Below, piece after piece: positions 15,313-24,238 of a stretch of 64,000 nucleotides of DNA. How positions within the stretch are numbered: position 1 is the first letter of the stretch; each line of letters starts with the position of its first letter. Source of the stretch: JAYOEY01 sp038116945 (lineage in GTDB: Bacteria > Pseudomonadota > Alphaproteobacteria > MPNO01 > UBA2964). The translations under genes were made by a program, and so were the position numbers. The stretch spans positions 21,251-85,250 of the forward strand of contig JAYOEY010000015.1 of NCBI GenBank assembly GCA_038116945.1, written 5' to 3'. The notes under the pieces were generated by a model that saw nothing but the letters and a program-made list of their open reading frames with translations, was not told where the DNA came from and did no database searches.

Positions 15313-15992
15313 CCTCGATGTCCATGATCGACCGGCCCTCGCCGAACCATAACGAGCGCGCTCCGGGCTCGGCGGTCGACATGCTGATCCTCCATTACAC
15401 GGGCATGATTTCCGGCAAAGCCGCGCTCGACAGGCTCTGCGACCCCGAAGCGAAAGTCAGTTCGCACTATCTGGTGGAGGAGGACGGAACGGTGTTCCGT
15501 CTGGTGGACGAAAACCGCCGCGCCTGGCATGCCGGCGTCAGCTTCTGGGCCGGGGAGACCGACATCAACGGACGTTCCATCGGCATCGAGATCGTCAATC
15601 CGGGGCACGAATTCGGATACCGGCCCTTTCCGGAGAGGCAGATGGACGCCGTTATCGCCTTGTGCACGGATATCCTGTCGCGCCACCCAATCCCCGCTAC
15701 ACGCGTCCTGGGCCATTCCGATGTCGCACCGGACCGCAAGCAGGACCCGGGCGAGCTGTTCGACTGGCGGAGGCTGGCCGGAGCAGGCGTCGGCGTCTGG
15801 CCGGAAAGATCAGGCGCCGATGCGCCCGCGGCGGACGCCCGCAGCCTTTTGAACCGGATCGGCTACGATCCCGCCCTTCCCCTCGAAACGGTGGTCGCGG
15901 CGTTCCAGCGCCATTACCGTCCCCGTCGCGTCGATGGCGTACCCGATCCCGAAACCCTGTCCGCACTGGCGGCGCGCGCCGCTATTTCTTGA
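15309..15992 (+). CDS. N-acetylmuramoyl-L-alanine amidase (AmpD/AmiD-like)
   Basis: A 227-residue amidase_2 domain enzyme that cleaves the bond between N-acetylmuramic acid and L-alanine. Zinc ligands appear in LILHYTGM (His), VLGHSDVAPDRKQDPGE (His and Asp), with the catalytic Glu in GIEIVNPGHEF. SHYLVEEDGTVFRLVDE is the usual substrate strand. The C-terminal LLNRIGYDP...RHYRPRRVDGVPDPETL is a peptidoglycan_binding_1-type domain. No signal peptide is visible, so a cytoplasmic AmpD-type role in recycling anhydromuropeptides fits better than secretion. Overlaps the EamA gene by 4 nt. Confidence 0.9.
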   Translation: MTSMSMIDRPSPNHNERAPGSAVDMLILHYTGMISGKAALDRLCDPEAKVSSHYLVEEDGTVFRLVDENRRAWHAGVSFWAGETDINGRSIGIEIVNPGHEFGYRPFPERQMDAVIALCTDILSRHPIPATRVLGHSDVAPDRKQDPGELFDWRRLAGAGVGVWPERSGADAPAADARSLLNRIGYDPALPLETVVAAFQRHYRPRRVDGVPDPETLSALAARAAIS

Positions 15993-16023
15993 CCCGACGC
16001 CCGAATACCGCAACATAGGGACC

Positions 16024-16419
<396 letters not shown>

Positions 16420-16587
16420 ATTTTTCCCACAAACGACATTCGCGGAACAAGCTTTCGCCAAAGTGGCGGGCGATTTTTCCGGACGACACGGTGCCGCCGG
16501 GCCATGGCTTCGCGTAGGCCCGGACAGAGACCGATCCATCGAATTTGACCCGAGAAACCGTAAGCTTTTTCTGTCGAACCCCGCGAT

Positions 16588-16643
16588 TTCCCATTGACGT
16601 ACCATAGATTCCCATATATTCCCATAATTACCCAAAAATGGGT
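16588..16643. promoter_or_regulatory. MraZ box array (dcw operator)
   Basis: TTCCCAT occurs at 16588-16594, 16609-16615 and 16619-16625, with a degenerate GTACCAT at 16599-16605 and TTACCCA at 16628-16634. The CCCA cores at 16590, 16611, 16621 and 16631 are 21, 10 and 10 bp apart, so they face one side of the helix. The complement reads TGGG, the known MraZ half-box. ACCCA-AAAA-TGGGT (16630-16643) adds one box in the opposite orientation. This is the expected autoregulatory operator, about 90-145 bp before the mraZ start. Confidence 0.8.
16594..16620 (+). promoter_or_regulatory. Possible dcw promoter overlapping MraZ boxes
   Basis: TTGACG (16594-16599) and TATATT (16615-16620) form a sigma70-like pair, with a short 15-bp spacer. 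The whole element lies within the MraZ box array, so MraZ binding would block it. A GATTC (GANTC, CcrM methylation) site sits at 16607-16611 between the two hexamers. The spacer length makes this tentative. Confidence 0.4.
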
Positions 16644-16732
16644 CGGAACGGGCAATACCCGTCTGCCTGTCTTTCGGGTGGGGCCTCCGCTGGGGAGCGG
16701 ATGCCTCGGGAAAACGGTTCGGGGGTATTCTG

Positions 16733-17203
16733 GTGACGGCGTTCCTGTCCACATTCGTGAACAAGGTCGACCGCAAGGGGCGGGTCTCCGTTCCCGCGCC
16801 GTTTCGCGCCGCCCTGTCGGATGCGCCCTATCAGGGCATCATTGCCTACCCTTCCATGACCGATAACGCGATCGATGCCTTCGGGCGGGCGACGCTAGAG
16901 GAACTCAACCGGCGACGTCACGAGCGCACGATGGACGACGGAGATTTCGAACGCGCGCTGCTCGGGGGCGACTCGCTGATCGATACGATCATGGCGATGG
17001 CGCACGAGCTTCCGTTCGACGGCGAAGGACGCATCGTCCTGCCCGGAATCCTGACCGAGACCGCCGGCATTACTGAACGCGCCGCTTTCGTCGGCCGCGG
17101 ATCGCGATTTCAGATCTGGGCGCCGGAAGCGTTCGAGGAACACCAGAAAGCTGCTGTCGCCGCCTTGCGCGGCAGGCTCAGCCAGGGCGGGGGCGGACAG
17201 TGA
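16733..17203 (+). CDS. mraZ: Transcriptional regulator MraZ
   Basis: A 156-residue protein with two AbrB-like SpoVT repeats: FLSTFVNKVDRKGRVSVPAPFR (repeat 1) and the equivalent HELPFDGEGRIVLPGIL (repeat 2). MraZ forms a ring-shaped oligomer that binds tandem TGGG boxes in front of dcw operons and represses them. The array upstream fits this. GTG 16733 is the start, with GGGGG upstream. Its TGA overlaps the GTG start of rsmH. Confidence 0.95.
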   Translation: MTAFLSTFVNKVDRKGRVSVPAPFRAALSDAPYQGIIAYPSMTDNAIDAFGRATLEELNRRRHERTMDDGDFERALLGGDSLIDTIMAMAHELPFDGEGRIVLPGILTETAGITERAAFVGRGSRFQIWAPEAFEEHQKAAVAALRGRLSQGGGGQ

Positions 17204-18174
17204 ACGGCAGCGGACACCGCCCGGTCATGCTGGATGCGGTGCTCGCCGCCCTGAGCCCGCGCGACGGCGCCATCTATATAGACGGCACTTTCGGCGGCGG
17301 CGGCTACAGCCGCGCCATTCTTGACGCTGCCGACTGCCGGGTTTTCGGCATCGACCGCGACGCGGACGCCTGCGCCAGGGGCCGCGAACTGGCCAAATCC
17401 TATACCGGCCGGCTGACCATACTGCAGGGACGTTTCGGCGACATGGGCGCGCTTGCCGCCGCCGAAGGTGTCGCCGCGGTTGACGGCGTCGCGCTGGATC
17501 TCGGCGTGTCCTCCTATCAGATAGACCAGGCCGATCGAGGATTTTCGTTCGGCAAGGACGGGCCTCTCGACATGCGGATGGGCGGCGACGGGCCGACCGC
17601 CGCCGATATCGTCAACGGCGAAAGCGAAAGCGCGCTTGCCGACATCATCTTCCGGTACGGCGAAGAGCGCCGTTCCCGCCAGATTGCCCGTGCCATCGTG
17701 GCTGCACGAGCGGAACAGGCCATTTCGAGAACCCTGCAGCTTGCCGGTATCGTCCGCGGCTGTTTTCCGTCCGCCCGCGCCAGGAACCAGATCGACCCCG
17801 CGACCCGGACCTTTCAGGCGCTCAGGATCTACGTCAACGACGAGCTCGGCGAACTCAGACGCGGCCTCGACGCGGCGGAAGCCGTCCTGTCGGAAGGCGG
17901 GAAGCTCGCCGTTGTCAGCTTTCACTCCCTCGAAGACCGCATCGTCAAAAATTTCATGCGGGAACGCAGCGGCGACCTCCCCGGCGCGTCGCGGCATGCG
18001 CCCCGGAACGATGGGACGAACCGCGCGCCCACCTTCACGCAGATGGCGCGGCGTCCGGTAAAACCCGAAGCGCTCGAGGTTGCGGAAAACCCGCGGGCAA
18101 GGTCGGCGAGAATGCGGGCGGCCGAACGGACCGCCGCTCCGGCGTGGATGGCGGACGCAGGAGGGTCGACATGA
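17200..18174 (+). CDS. rsmH: 16S rRNA (cytosine1402-N4)-methyltransferase
   Basis: A 324-residue SAM-dependent enzyme that methylates N4 of C1402 in the decoding centre of 16S rRNA. GHRPVMLDAVL at the N-terminus, the SAM-binding YIDGTFGGGGYSRAIL, LDLGVSSYQIDQADRGFSF with GPLDMRM, and the C-terminal VVSFHSLEDRIVKNF are family signatures. The start is a GTG that overlaps the mraZ stop by 4 nt (GTGA). The 3' end overlaps ftsL in the same way. Confidence 0.96.
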   Translation: MNGSGHRPVMLDAVLAALSPRDGAIYIDGTFGGGGYSRAILDAADCRVFGIDRDADACARGRELAKSYTGRLTILQGRFGDMGALAAAEGVAAVDGVALDLGVSSYQIDQADRGFSFGKDGPLDMRMGGDGPTAADIVNGESESALADIIFRYGEERRSRQIARAIVAARAEQAISRTLQLAGIVRGCFPSARARNQIDPATRTFQALRIYVNDELGELRRGLDAAEAVLSEGGKLAVVSFHSLEDRIVKNFMRERSGDLPGASRHAPRNDGTNRAPTFTQMARRPVKPEALEVAENPRARSARMRAAERTAAPAWMADAGGST

Positions 18175-18551
18175 TCCGGCGCGGCGCGATTTTCTGGATG
18201 GTGCTGGCGGTTATGGCCGGAATCGGGCTGTTCGTCCTCAAATACGAAGTCGCCGAGATGGAAGACCGGCTGGCGGACATCAACCGCCAGACGCTCGCCA
18301 ACCTCGAAGCCGTACATGTCCTGAAAGCCGAATGGAGTTATCTCAACCGCCCCGAACGGCTTGAGACCCTGGGCCGCAGCCTTCTGTCGCTGGAACCGGT
18401 CAAGTCGCGCCAGACGGCCAGGATTGCCGATATTCCGATTCGTCCCGATAACATCTCCGATTCCGCAGCCGGCGAACCGGCTGCAACCGCCACCCCCCCG
18501 GCGGCCGATCACGTACCCCCCCTTCTCGCCAAGTACAGGCGCGACCCATGA
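18171..18551 (+). CDS. ftsL: Cell division protein FtsL
   Basis: A 126-residue bitopic membrane protein. A single transmembrane helix at about residues 5-23 (GAIFWMVLAVMAGIGLFVLK) is followed by a coiled-coil/leucine-zipper periplasmic segment (EVAEMEDRLADINRQTLANLEAVHVLKAE) and the YLNRPERLETLGR motif that continues the FtsL/FtsB-type helix. FtsL joins FtsB and FtsQ in the complex that activates FtsWI. Assignment rests on topology and position between rsmH and ftsI. ATG 18171 overlaps the rsmH stop. Confidence 0.88.
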   Translation: MIRRGAIFWMVLAVMAGIGLFVLKYEVAEMEDRLADINRQTLANLEAVHVLKAEWSYLNRPERLETLGRSLLSLEPVKSRQTARIADIPIRPDNISDSAAGEPAATATPPAADHVPPLLAKYRRDP

Positions 18552-20266
18552 TCGGCCGCCATCCCCTTCTCCTCAGGCGCAGCAGCCTGGAGCAACCGGT
18601 ACCGCCCGCGGTCGAGACCGGCCGCAGCCGCCTGCTGATCGCCGGCGCGATGTTCGCCGCCGCATTCGCCGTCATCGCCGGCCGGCTGGTCGACGTGACG
18701 CTTTTCGCCGACGGCAACGAGCCGCGCTTCGCCCAGTCCGCGAGCGACACCGGCCATCACACCGACCGGGCCGACATCGTCGACCGGAACGGCGTCCTGC
18801 TGGCGACGAGTCTCAAGACGGCGTCGCTTTACGCCGATGCGAGGATCGTGCTCGACGCCGAGGAAGCGGCCCGCAAGCTCGCCGCCGTTCTCTCCGATCT
18901 CGAAGTCGCCGCCGTACGGCGGAAGCTGATGTCCGACCGTCCTTTCATATGGATCAAACGGCATCTGACGCCGCGTCAGCAGAACGCGGTCAACCGACTG
19001 GGAATTCCCGGCCTCGAATTCCAGCAGGAGGAACGCCGGGTTTATCCGGCGGGCCCGCTGGCAGCCCATGTCCTCGGCCATACCGACATCGACAATCGCG
19101 GTCTCGCCGGCATCGAGCGATCGTTCGACGCCGCGCTCGGCAGCAAGGGAACGCCTCTCCGGCTTTCGATCGACCTGCGGGTGCAGCACGCAATGCACGC
19201 CGAGCTTGCGATGGCGGTCGAGAAATTCCAGGCCATCGGCGGCGCCGGCATCGTCATGGATGTGGATAGCGGCGAGGTGCTGGCGCAGGTCTCCCTGCCC
19301 ACCTTCGACCCGAACAATCCGATGAAAATAGGCAAGGAAGCCCGCTTCAACCGGACGACCCTCGGCGTGTACGAAATGGGCTCGACTTTCAAGATATTCA
19401 ACACGGCGATGGCGCTCGATACAGGGCGCATCACGCTCAAAAGCGGTTACGACGCGGCCAAGCCGATCCGCATCGCCCGCTTCGTCATCCGCGACTTCCA
19501 CGCCAAGCGGCGCTGGCTCTCGGTGCCGGAAATATTCATGTACTCGTCGAATATCGGGTCGGTAAAAATGGCGCTCGACGTCGGCCCCGTGGCGCAGCGC
19601 GAATTCATGGGACGGATCGGCATGCTGAAGCCTTCGCCGATCGAGCTGCCGGAAGTCGGCGCACCGCTGATCCCCCAGCGCTGGCGCGAAATCAACGCCA
19701 TGACAATTTCGTTCGGCCACGGGATTTCAGTCAGCCCGATGCAACTGGTTTCGGGCGTGACCGCGATGGTCAATGGCGGCATTCGGCGTAAACCGACCCT
19801 TCTCCGCCAACCCGACGGTATCCGCCCTCGGGGAACGCGCGTGGTCTCGGCCGACACATCGGAAAAAATCCGCCGGCTGATGCGGCTGGTGGTCGAAAAC
19901 GGCACGGGCAAGAACGCGGCCGCGGAGGGCATGCTGGTCGGCGGCAAGACGGGCACCGCCGAAAAAGTGGTCGGCCGCCGCTACAAGACCAAGGCGCTCA
20001 TGTCTTCCTTTATCGGGGCCTTCCCGATGACAGCCCCGCGCTACGTCGTGTTCGCCATGCTGGATGAGCCGACCGGGACCAAGGATACGTTCGGTTATGC
20101 CACGGGCGGATGGGTCGCCGCGCCGGTCGTGGGCAAGGTCATCGCGCGGATCGGACCGATGCTCGGCGTCAAGCCGGTAGACGCGGAGGCCGACAACGTG
20201 CGGAGCCGCATGGCGATCGACATCGTTACGGAAAAGAACGGGAGGCGACAGCTTGCGTCTTTCTGA
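18548..20266 (+). CDS. ftsI: Septal peptidoglycan transpeptidase FtsI (PBP3)
   Basis: A 572-residue class B penicillin-binding protein. An N-terminal transmembrane helix (~residues 29-45) is followed by the dimerisation/pedestal domain beginning RADIVDRNGVLLATSL, then the transpeptidase domain. Active-site motifs are STFK (Ser279), SSN (Ser333) and KTG (Lys467, in GGKTGTAEK). It crosslinks septal peptidoglycan with FtsW. The gene overlaps ftsL by 4 nt and reaches 14 nt into murE. Confidence 0.96.
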   Translation: MIGRHPLLLRRSSLEQPVPPAVETGRSRLLIAGAMFAAAFAVIAGRLVDVTLFADGNEPRFAQSASDTGHHTDRADIVDRNGVLLATSLKTASLYADARIVLDAEEAARKLAAVLSDLEVAAVRRKLMSDRPFIWIKRHLTPRQQNAVNRLGIPGLEFQQEERRVYPAGPLAAHVLGHTDIDNRGLAGIERSFDAALGSKGTPLRLSIDLRVQHAMHAELAMAVEKFQAIGGAGIVMDVDSGEVLAQVSLPTFDPNNPMKIGKEARFNRTTLGVYEMGSTFKIFNTAMALDTGRITLKSGYDAAKPIRIARFVIRDFHAKRRWLSVPEIFMYSSNIGSVKMALDVGPVAQREFMGRIGMLKPSPIELPEVGAPLIPQRWREINAMTISFGHGISVSPMQLVSGVTAMVNGGIRRKPTLLRQPDGIRPRGTRVVSADTSEKIRRLMRLVVENGTGKNAAAEGMLVGGKTGTAEKVVGRRYKTKALMSSFIGAFPMTAPRYVVFAMLDEPTGTKDTFGYATGGWVAAPVVGKVIARIGPMLGVKPVDAEADNVRSRMAIDIVTEKNGRRQLASF

Positions 20267-21725
20267 TCTTGCCAGGGGAGCAGGCATGACCGGCCTGTGG
20301 AACGATACCGAGATCGCGGGCATGACCGCCGATTCCCGGGCGATTGAGCCGGGCTTTCTCTTCGCCGCCCTGCCGGGCGTCACCCATGACGGCAGGGACT
20401 TTATCGCCGACGCCCTTGCCCGGGGCGCCGCCGCCGTCCTCGCGCCGCAGGGCACCAGGTTGCCGGCGGAGGCCGCCGACATCCCCCTGATTCCGGCGGA
20501 AAATCCCCGGCATGCGCTGTCGCTCCTGGCTGCACGCTTCCATGGCGGACAACCGCGTATCGCCGCGGCGGTTACCGGAACCAACGGCAAGACTTCCGTC
20601 GCCTGGTTCACCCGGCGCATCTGGGCCGGGCTGGGGCATTGTCCCGCCGCGATGGGAACGCTGGGCATGACGGTCGAGGGCGTCGAGGGCGAATTCTCGT
20701 CCGGCCTGACGACCGCGGACCCGATCTCGCTGCACCGCGATCTGCGCCTGCTCTCGAATGCGGGAATCGATCACGTCGTCATCGAAGCTTCCAGCCACGG
20801 GCTGGAACAGTCGAGACTGGACGGCGTTTCATTCACCGCAGCCGCCTTTACCAACCTGACCCGCGACCATCTGGATCACCACGGAACGATGGACGCCTAC
20901 AGGGCGGCAAAGCTGCGGCTGTTCGATACCGTGCTGCCGCCAAATGCGACCGCGGTCCTGAACGCCGATTCCCCCGAGTTTCCGATGTTTTCCTCGGTTG
21001 CATATGCGCGCGGTCTGCGCGTTATCGGCTATGGCCGGGCAACTGACGATATCCGGATCGACAGCATCGAAAGCCACCGGGACGGCCAGACAATCGCCCT
21101 GTCGCTGTTTGGCAAACGCCGCGAGATCGCGCTGCCGCTGCCGGGCGTCTTCCAGGCCCGCAACGCCCTGTGTGCGCTCGGACTCGCGATCGCCTGCGGC
21201 GACGACGGAGACGCCGCGCTGGAGATTCTGCCCGGCCTCGACAGCCCTCCGGGCCGCCTTGAACTCGCCGGCCGCCGCGCAAACGGAGCGCCGGTCTATG
21301 TCGATTACGCCCATACGCCGGACGCGCTGGCGTCCGTTCTCGGCGCCCTCCGACCGCACACGTCGGGCCGTCTCATCGTCGCGTTCGGCTGCGGCGGCGA
21401 CCGCGATGCGGGCAAACGTCCGCAAATGGGAACCATCGCCCGCGACCTGGCGGACAAGGTGGTCGTCACCGACGACAACCCCAGAAGCGAGAACCCCGCG
21501 GAAATCCGCGCCGCCATTCTGGCCGGCTGCCCCGACGCGGTCGACATCGGAGACCGGGCGGAAGCGATCCATCACGCGGTCTCCCTGCTGGCGCCCGACG
21601 ACATCCTTGTCATCGCCGGCAAGGGTCATGAAACCGGCCAGATCGTCGGCAGCCGGATCGATCCGTTCAATGACGTGACAGTCGCCCGTGCCGCTATCGC
21701 GACGCTCGACGGAAAAGGAACGTGA
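20253..21725 (+). CDS. murE: UDP-MurNAc-L-Ala-D-Glu:meso-diaminopimelate ligase
   Basis: Adds meso-diaminopimelate to the nucleotide precursor in the cytoplasm. The 490-residue protein has the Mur ligase order: N-terminal substrate domain (MTADSRAIEPGFLFAALPG), central ATPase (AVTGTNGKTSVAW) and C-terminal domain. DDNPRSENP is the DNPR loop typical of the DAP-adding type, which indicates DAP peptidoglycan. The start is TTG 20253, supported by GGAGG seven bases upstream; it lies inside the end of ftsI. Confidence 0.95.
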   Translation: MRLSDLARGAGMTGLWNDTEIAGMTADSRAIEPGFLFAALPGVTHDGRDFIADALARGAAAVLAPQGTRLPAEAADIPLIPAENPRHALSLLAARFHGGQPRIAAAVTGTNGKTSVAWFTRRIWAGLGHCPAAMGTLGMTVEGVEGEFSSGLTTADPISLHRDLRLLSNAGIDHVVIEASSHGLEQSRLDGVSFTAAAFTNLTRDHLDHHGTMDAYRAAKLRLFDTVLPPNATAVLNADSPEFPMFSSVAYARGLRVIGYGRATDDIRIDSIESHRDGQTIALSLFGKRREIALPLPGVFQARNALCALGLAIACGDDGDAALEILPGLDSPPGRLELAGRRANGAPVYVDYAHTPDALASVLGALRPHTSGRLIVAFGCGGDRDAGKRPQMGTIARDLADKVVVTDDNPRSENPAEIRAAILAGCPDAVDIGDRAEAIHHAVSLLAPDDILVIAGKGHETGQIVGSRIDPFNDVTVARAAIATLDGKGT

Positions 21726-23131
21726 TGGGCGCTCTCTGGACCGCCGCCGAAATTGCCGAAGCGACCGGCGGTCGCGCGTCGGGCGGCTGGTCGGCAACAG
21801 GCGTTTCGATCGACAGCCGTTCCGTGAATCGCGGCGACCTCTTTGTCGCCCTCAAGGGTCCGAACTTCGACGGCCATGAGTTCGTTTCCGACGCTCTTGC
21901 CAGGGGCGCTGCCGGCGCCCTGATCGACCGCCGCCCCGCCGGACTCGACGAAACGGCGCCGGTGATAGCGGTCGGCGATACGTTGAAGGCGCTCTCGGCG
22001 CTGGGCGATGCCGCCCGCGATCGAACCCGCGCCGGGATTGTCGCCGTCACCGGCAGCGTCGGCAAGACGGGCACCAAGGAAGCGCTGCGCGCTGCGCTCT
22101 CCGCCCTCGGCGTAACCTCTGCCAGCGCCAGCAGTTTCAACAACCATTGGGGCGTGCCGCTTTCACTCGCCCGCATGCCGAAAGACAGCGATTACGGCGT
22201 ATTCGAAATCGGCATGAACCATCCAGGCGAAATCGCGCCTCTGTCGCGCATGGTGAGGCCTGACGTATCGATCGTCACGACGGTCGCGCCCGCCCACATC
22301 GAGTTTTTCGGTTCGATCGAGGCCATCGCCGACGCCAAGGCGGAAATCTTCGAAGGCATGTCCGGCGGCGTCGCGGTGCTCAATCGCGACAACGAAATGT
22401 TCGACCGGCTGGCGGCCGCAGCGAGAAAGAGGGGAGTCGGGCGCATATACACGTTCGGCACCCACGACGATGCCGAAGCCAGATTGATTTCCTTCGCTCC
22501 CGACCGCCAGGGCAGCAATGTCGAAGCGCGGATCGATGGCAAGCGGATCGGATACCGTCTGAACGTTCCGGGAAAACATCACATCATGAACAGCCTGGCC
22601 GTATTCGCCGCCATCGATGCGCTGGACGGCGATCTCGTGGAAGCTGCGAAAGGCATCGGCAGGCTCGAACCGCTGGCAGGACGCGGCGCGCGTCACGACA
22701 TTCGCGTCCGGAACGGCAAATTCTCCGTCATCGACGAAAGCTATAACGCCAACCCGGCTTCCATGGCGGCGTCTATCCAGGCGCTTGGCCAGTTCCCCGC
22801 GACCCGCCGCATCGCCGTGCTGGGAGAAATGAGGGAGCTTGGCGAGAACGCAGGGAAATATCACCTCGAACTCGGCGAATGCCTGATCGACTCGAAGATC
22901 GACCTTGTCTTCGCCTGCGGCTCCCTGACGCAGGCTCTCGTTTCTTCGCTGCCCGCGAATATGCAGGGCGGTCACTCAGATACATCGGACCAGCTGGTCG
23001 CGGAACTGCTCGCTGTCGTCGAACCGGGCGACGCGGTCATGGTCAAGGGCTCGCTCGCCAGCGGCATGCGTGTCGTTGTCGACGGCCTGATTTCCGCGGG
23101 TGAGCCGGCCCAGAAGACCGTGAACGGGTAA
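21725..23131 (+). CDS. murF: UDP-MurNAc-tripeptide:D-alanyl-D-alanine ligase
   Basis: Completes the UDP-MurNAc pentapeptide. 468 residues: the N-terminal domain has SIDSRSVNRGDLFVALKG, the ATP loop is VTGSVGKTGTKEAL and the central domain includes GMNHPGEIAPLSRMVRPD. The C-terminal domain has VIDESYNANPASMAA, a MurF marker. Two start codons stand in tandem (GTG 21722, ATG 21725) directly at the murE TGA, both behind GGAAAAGGAA. I use the ATG. Confidence 0.95.
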   Translation: MGALWTAAEIAEATGGRASGGWSATGVSIDSRSVNRGDLFVALKGPNFDGHEFVSDALARGAAGALIDRRPAGLDETAPVIAVGDTLKALSALGDAARDRTRAGIVAVTGSVGKTGTKEALRAALSALGVTSASASSFNNHWGVPLSLARMPKDSDYGVFEIGMNHPGEIAPLSRMVRPDVSIVTTVAPAHIEFFGSIEAIADAKAEIFEGMSGGVAVLNRDNEMFDRLAAAARKRGVGRIYTFGTHDDAEARLISFAPDRQGSNVEARIDGKRIGYRLNVPGKHHIMNSLAVFAAIDALDGDLVEAAKGIGRLEPLAGRGARHDIRVRNGKFSVIDESYNANPASMAASIQALGQFPATRRIAVLGEMRELGENAGKYHLELGECLIDSKIDLVFACGSLTQALVSSLPANMQGGHSDTSDQLVAELLAVVEPGDAVMVKGSLASGMRVVVDGLISAGEPAQKTVNG

Positions 23132-23142
23132 GGGGAGACCTC

Positions 23143-24231
23143 ATGCTTTATAATTTTCTCTTCCCGTTCGCAGACGATTTCGGCCTGTTCAACCTTTTCC
23201 GGTATCTCACATTCCGGACCGGCGGCGCGATCGTGACGGCGCTGCTGATCAGCTTTCTTCTGGGCGCCCCCCTGATCCGATGGCTGCGGTCGGTCCAGGG
23301 CGAAGGTCAGCCGATCCGGGAAGACGGTCCGGACAGTCATCCGCTGACCAAGAAGGGGACGCCGACGATGGGCGGTGTCCTGATCCTGACCGCGCTGTCG
23401 ATCGCGACCCTCCTCTGGGCGGACCTCAGCAACCGGTATGTCTGGGCCGTTCTTATTGTAACGCTCGGGTTCGGGGCCATCGGGTTCGCCGACGATTACC
23501 TGAAGCTCTCCAAGCGATCGTCCGACGGGCTTCCGGGCAAGATCAAGCTGCTCCTGGAGCTTTTGATCGCCTGCGTCGTCGGCTGGTGGATCATGGAGAT
23601 TTCAGAGGCGCCTCTGTCGGGTGCGCTGGCAGTGCCGTTCCTGAAATCCCTGCTGATCGACCTCGGCTGGTTCTTCGTGCCTGTCGCCGCCATCGTGATG
23701 GTCGGAACCTCCAACGCCGTCAACCTGACCGACGGGCTGGACGGGCTCGCCATCGTTCCGGCCATGATCGTCGCCGCCTGTTTCGCCCTGATCTCCTACC
23801 TGGTCGGAAACTCGGTTTTCGCGGGCTACCTGCAGCTTCACGGCGTGCCGGGGTCGGGCGAACTGGCGGTATTCTGCGGCGCGCTCGTCGGCGCAAGCCT
23901 GGGCTTTCTCTGGTTCAACGCACCGCCGGCGATGGTCTTCATGGGCGACACGGGATCCCTGTCGGTCGGCGGCGCGATCGGGACGGTCAGCGTGATCACG
24001 AAGCATGAACTGGTTCTCGCCATCATCGGCGGGCTGTTCGTGCTGGAAACCGTATCGGTCATCGTTCAGGTCGCGTCCTTCAAGCTGACCGGCAAGCGCG
24101 TCTTCCGCATGGCGCCGCTCCACCATCATTTCGAACAGAAGGGGTGGAAGGAACCGACCATCGTTATCCGGTTCTGGATCATCGCCATGATCCTGGCGAT
24201 CGCCGGGCTTTCCACCCTGAAGCTGAGGTAG
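23143..24231 (+). CDS. mraY: Phospho-N-acetylmuramoyl-pentapeptide transferase
   Basis: Makes lipid I at the inner face of the membrane by moving phospho-MurNAc-pentapeptide to undecaprenyl phosphate. A 362-residue, ten-helix membrane protein. Conserved cytoplasmic loops are KKGTPTMGG, GFADDYLKLSKRSSDGLPGK (Asp pair), NAVNLTDGLDGLA, FMGDTGSLSVGG and the APLHHHFEQKGW loop. It starts 11 bp after murF, behind GGGGAGACC. Confidence 0.97.
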   Translation: MLYNFLFPFADDFGLFNLFRYLTFRTGGAIVTALLISFLLGAPLIRWLRSVQGEGQPIREDGPDSHPLTKKGTPTMGGVLILTALSIATLLWADLSNRYVWAVLIVTLGFGAIGFADDYLKLSKRSSDGLPGKIKLLLELLIACVVGWWIMEISEAPLSGALAVPFLKSLLIDLGWFFVPVAAIVMVGTSNAVNLTDGLDGLAIVPAMIVAACFALISYLVGNSVFAGYLQLHGVPGSGELAVFCGALVGASLGFLWFNAPPAMVFMGDTGSLSVGGAIGTVSVITKHELVLAIIGGLFVLETVSVIVQVASFKLTGKRVFRMAPLHHHFEQKGWKEPTIVIRFWIIAMILAIAGLSTLKLR

Positions 24232-24238
24232 CGCCGTC

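Larger units (their letters stand above)
16420..16732. other. Intergenic leader between rnpB and mraZ
   Basis: This 313-bp stretch holds no gene that I can support. The left part (16420-16580) shows only a T-run behind rnpB. The centre (16588-16643) carries the MraZ boxes, a weak promoter and a GANTC site. The right part (16644-16732) would be the transcribed mraZ leader and is GC-rich, with a CCTCCGCTGGGGAGCGG-type short hairpin around 16684-16700. Confidence 0.7.
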
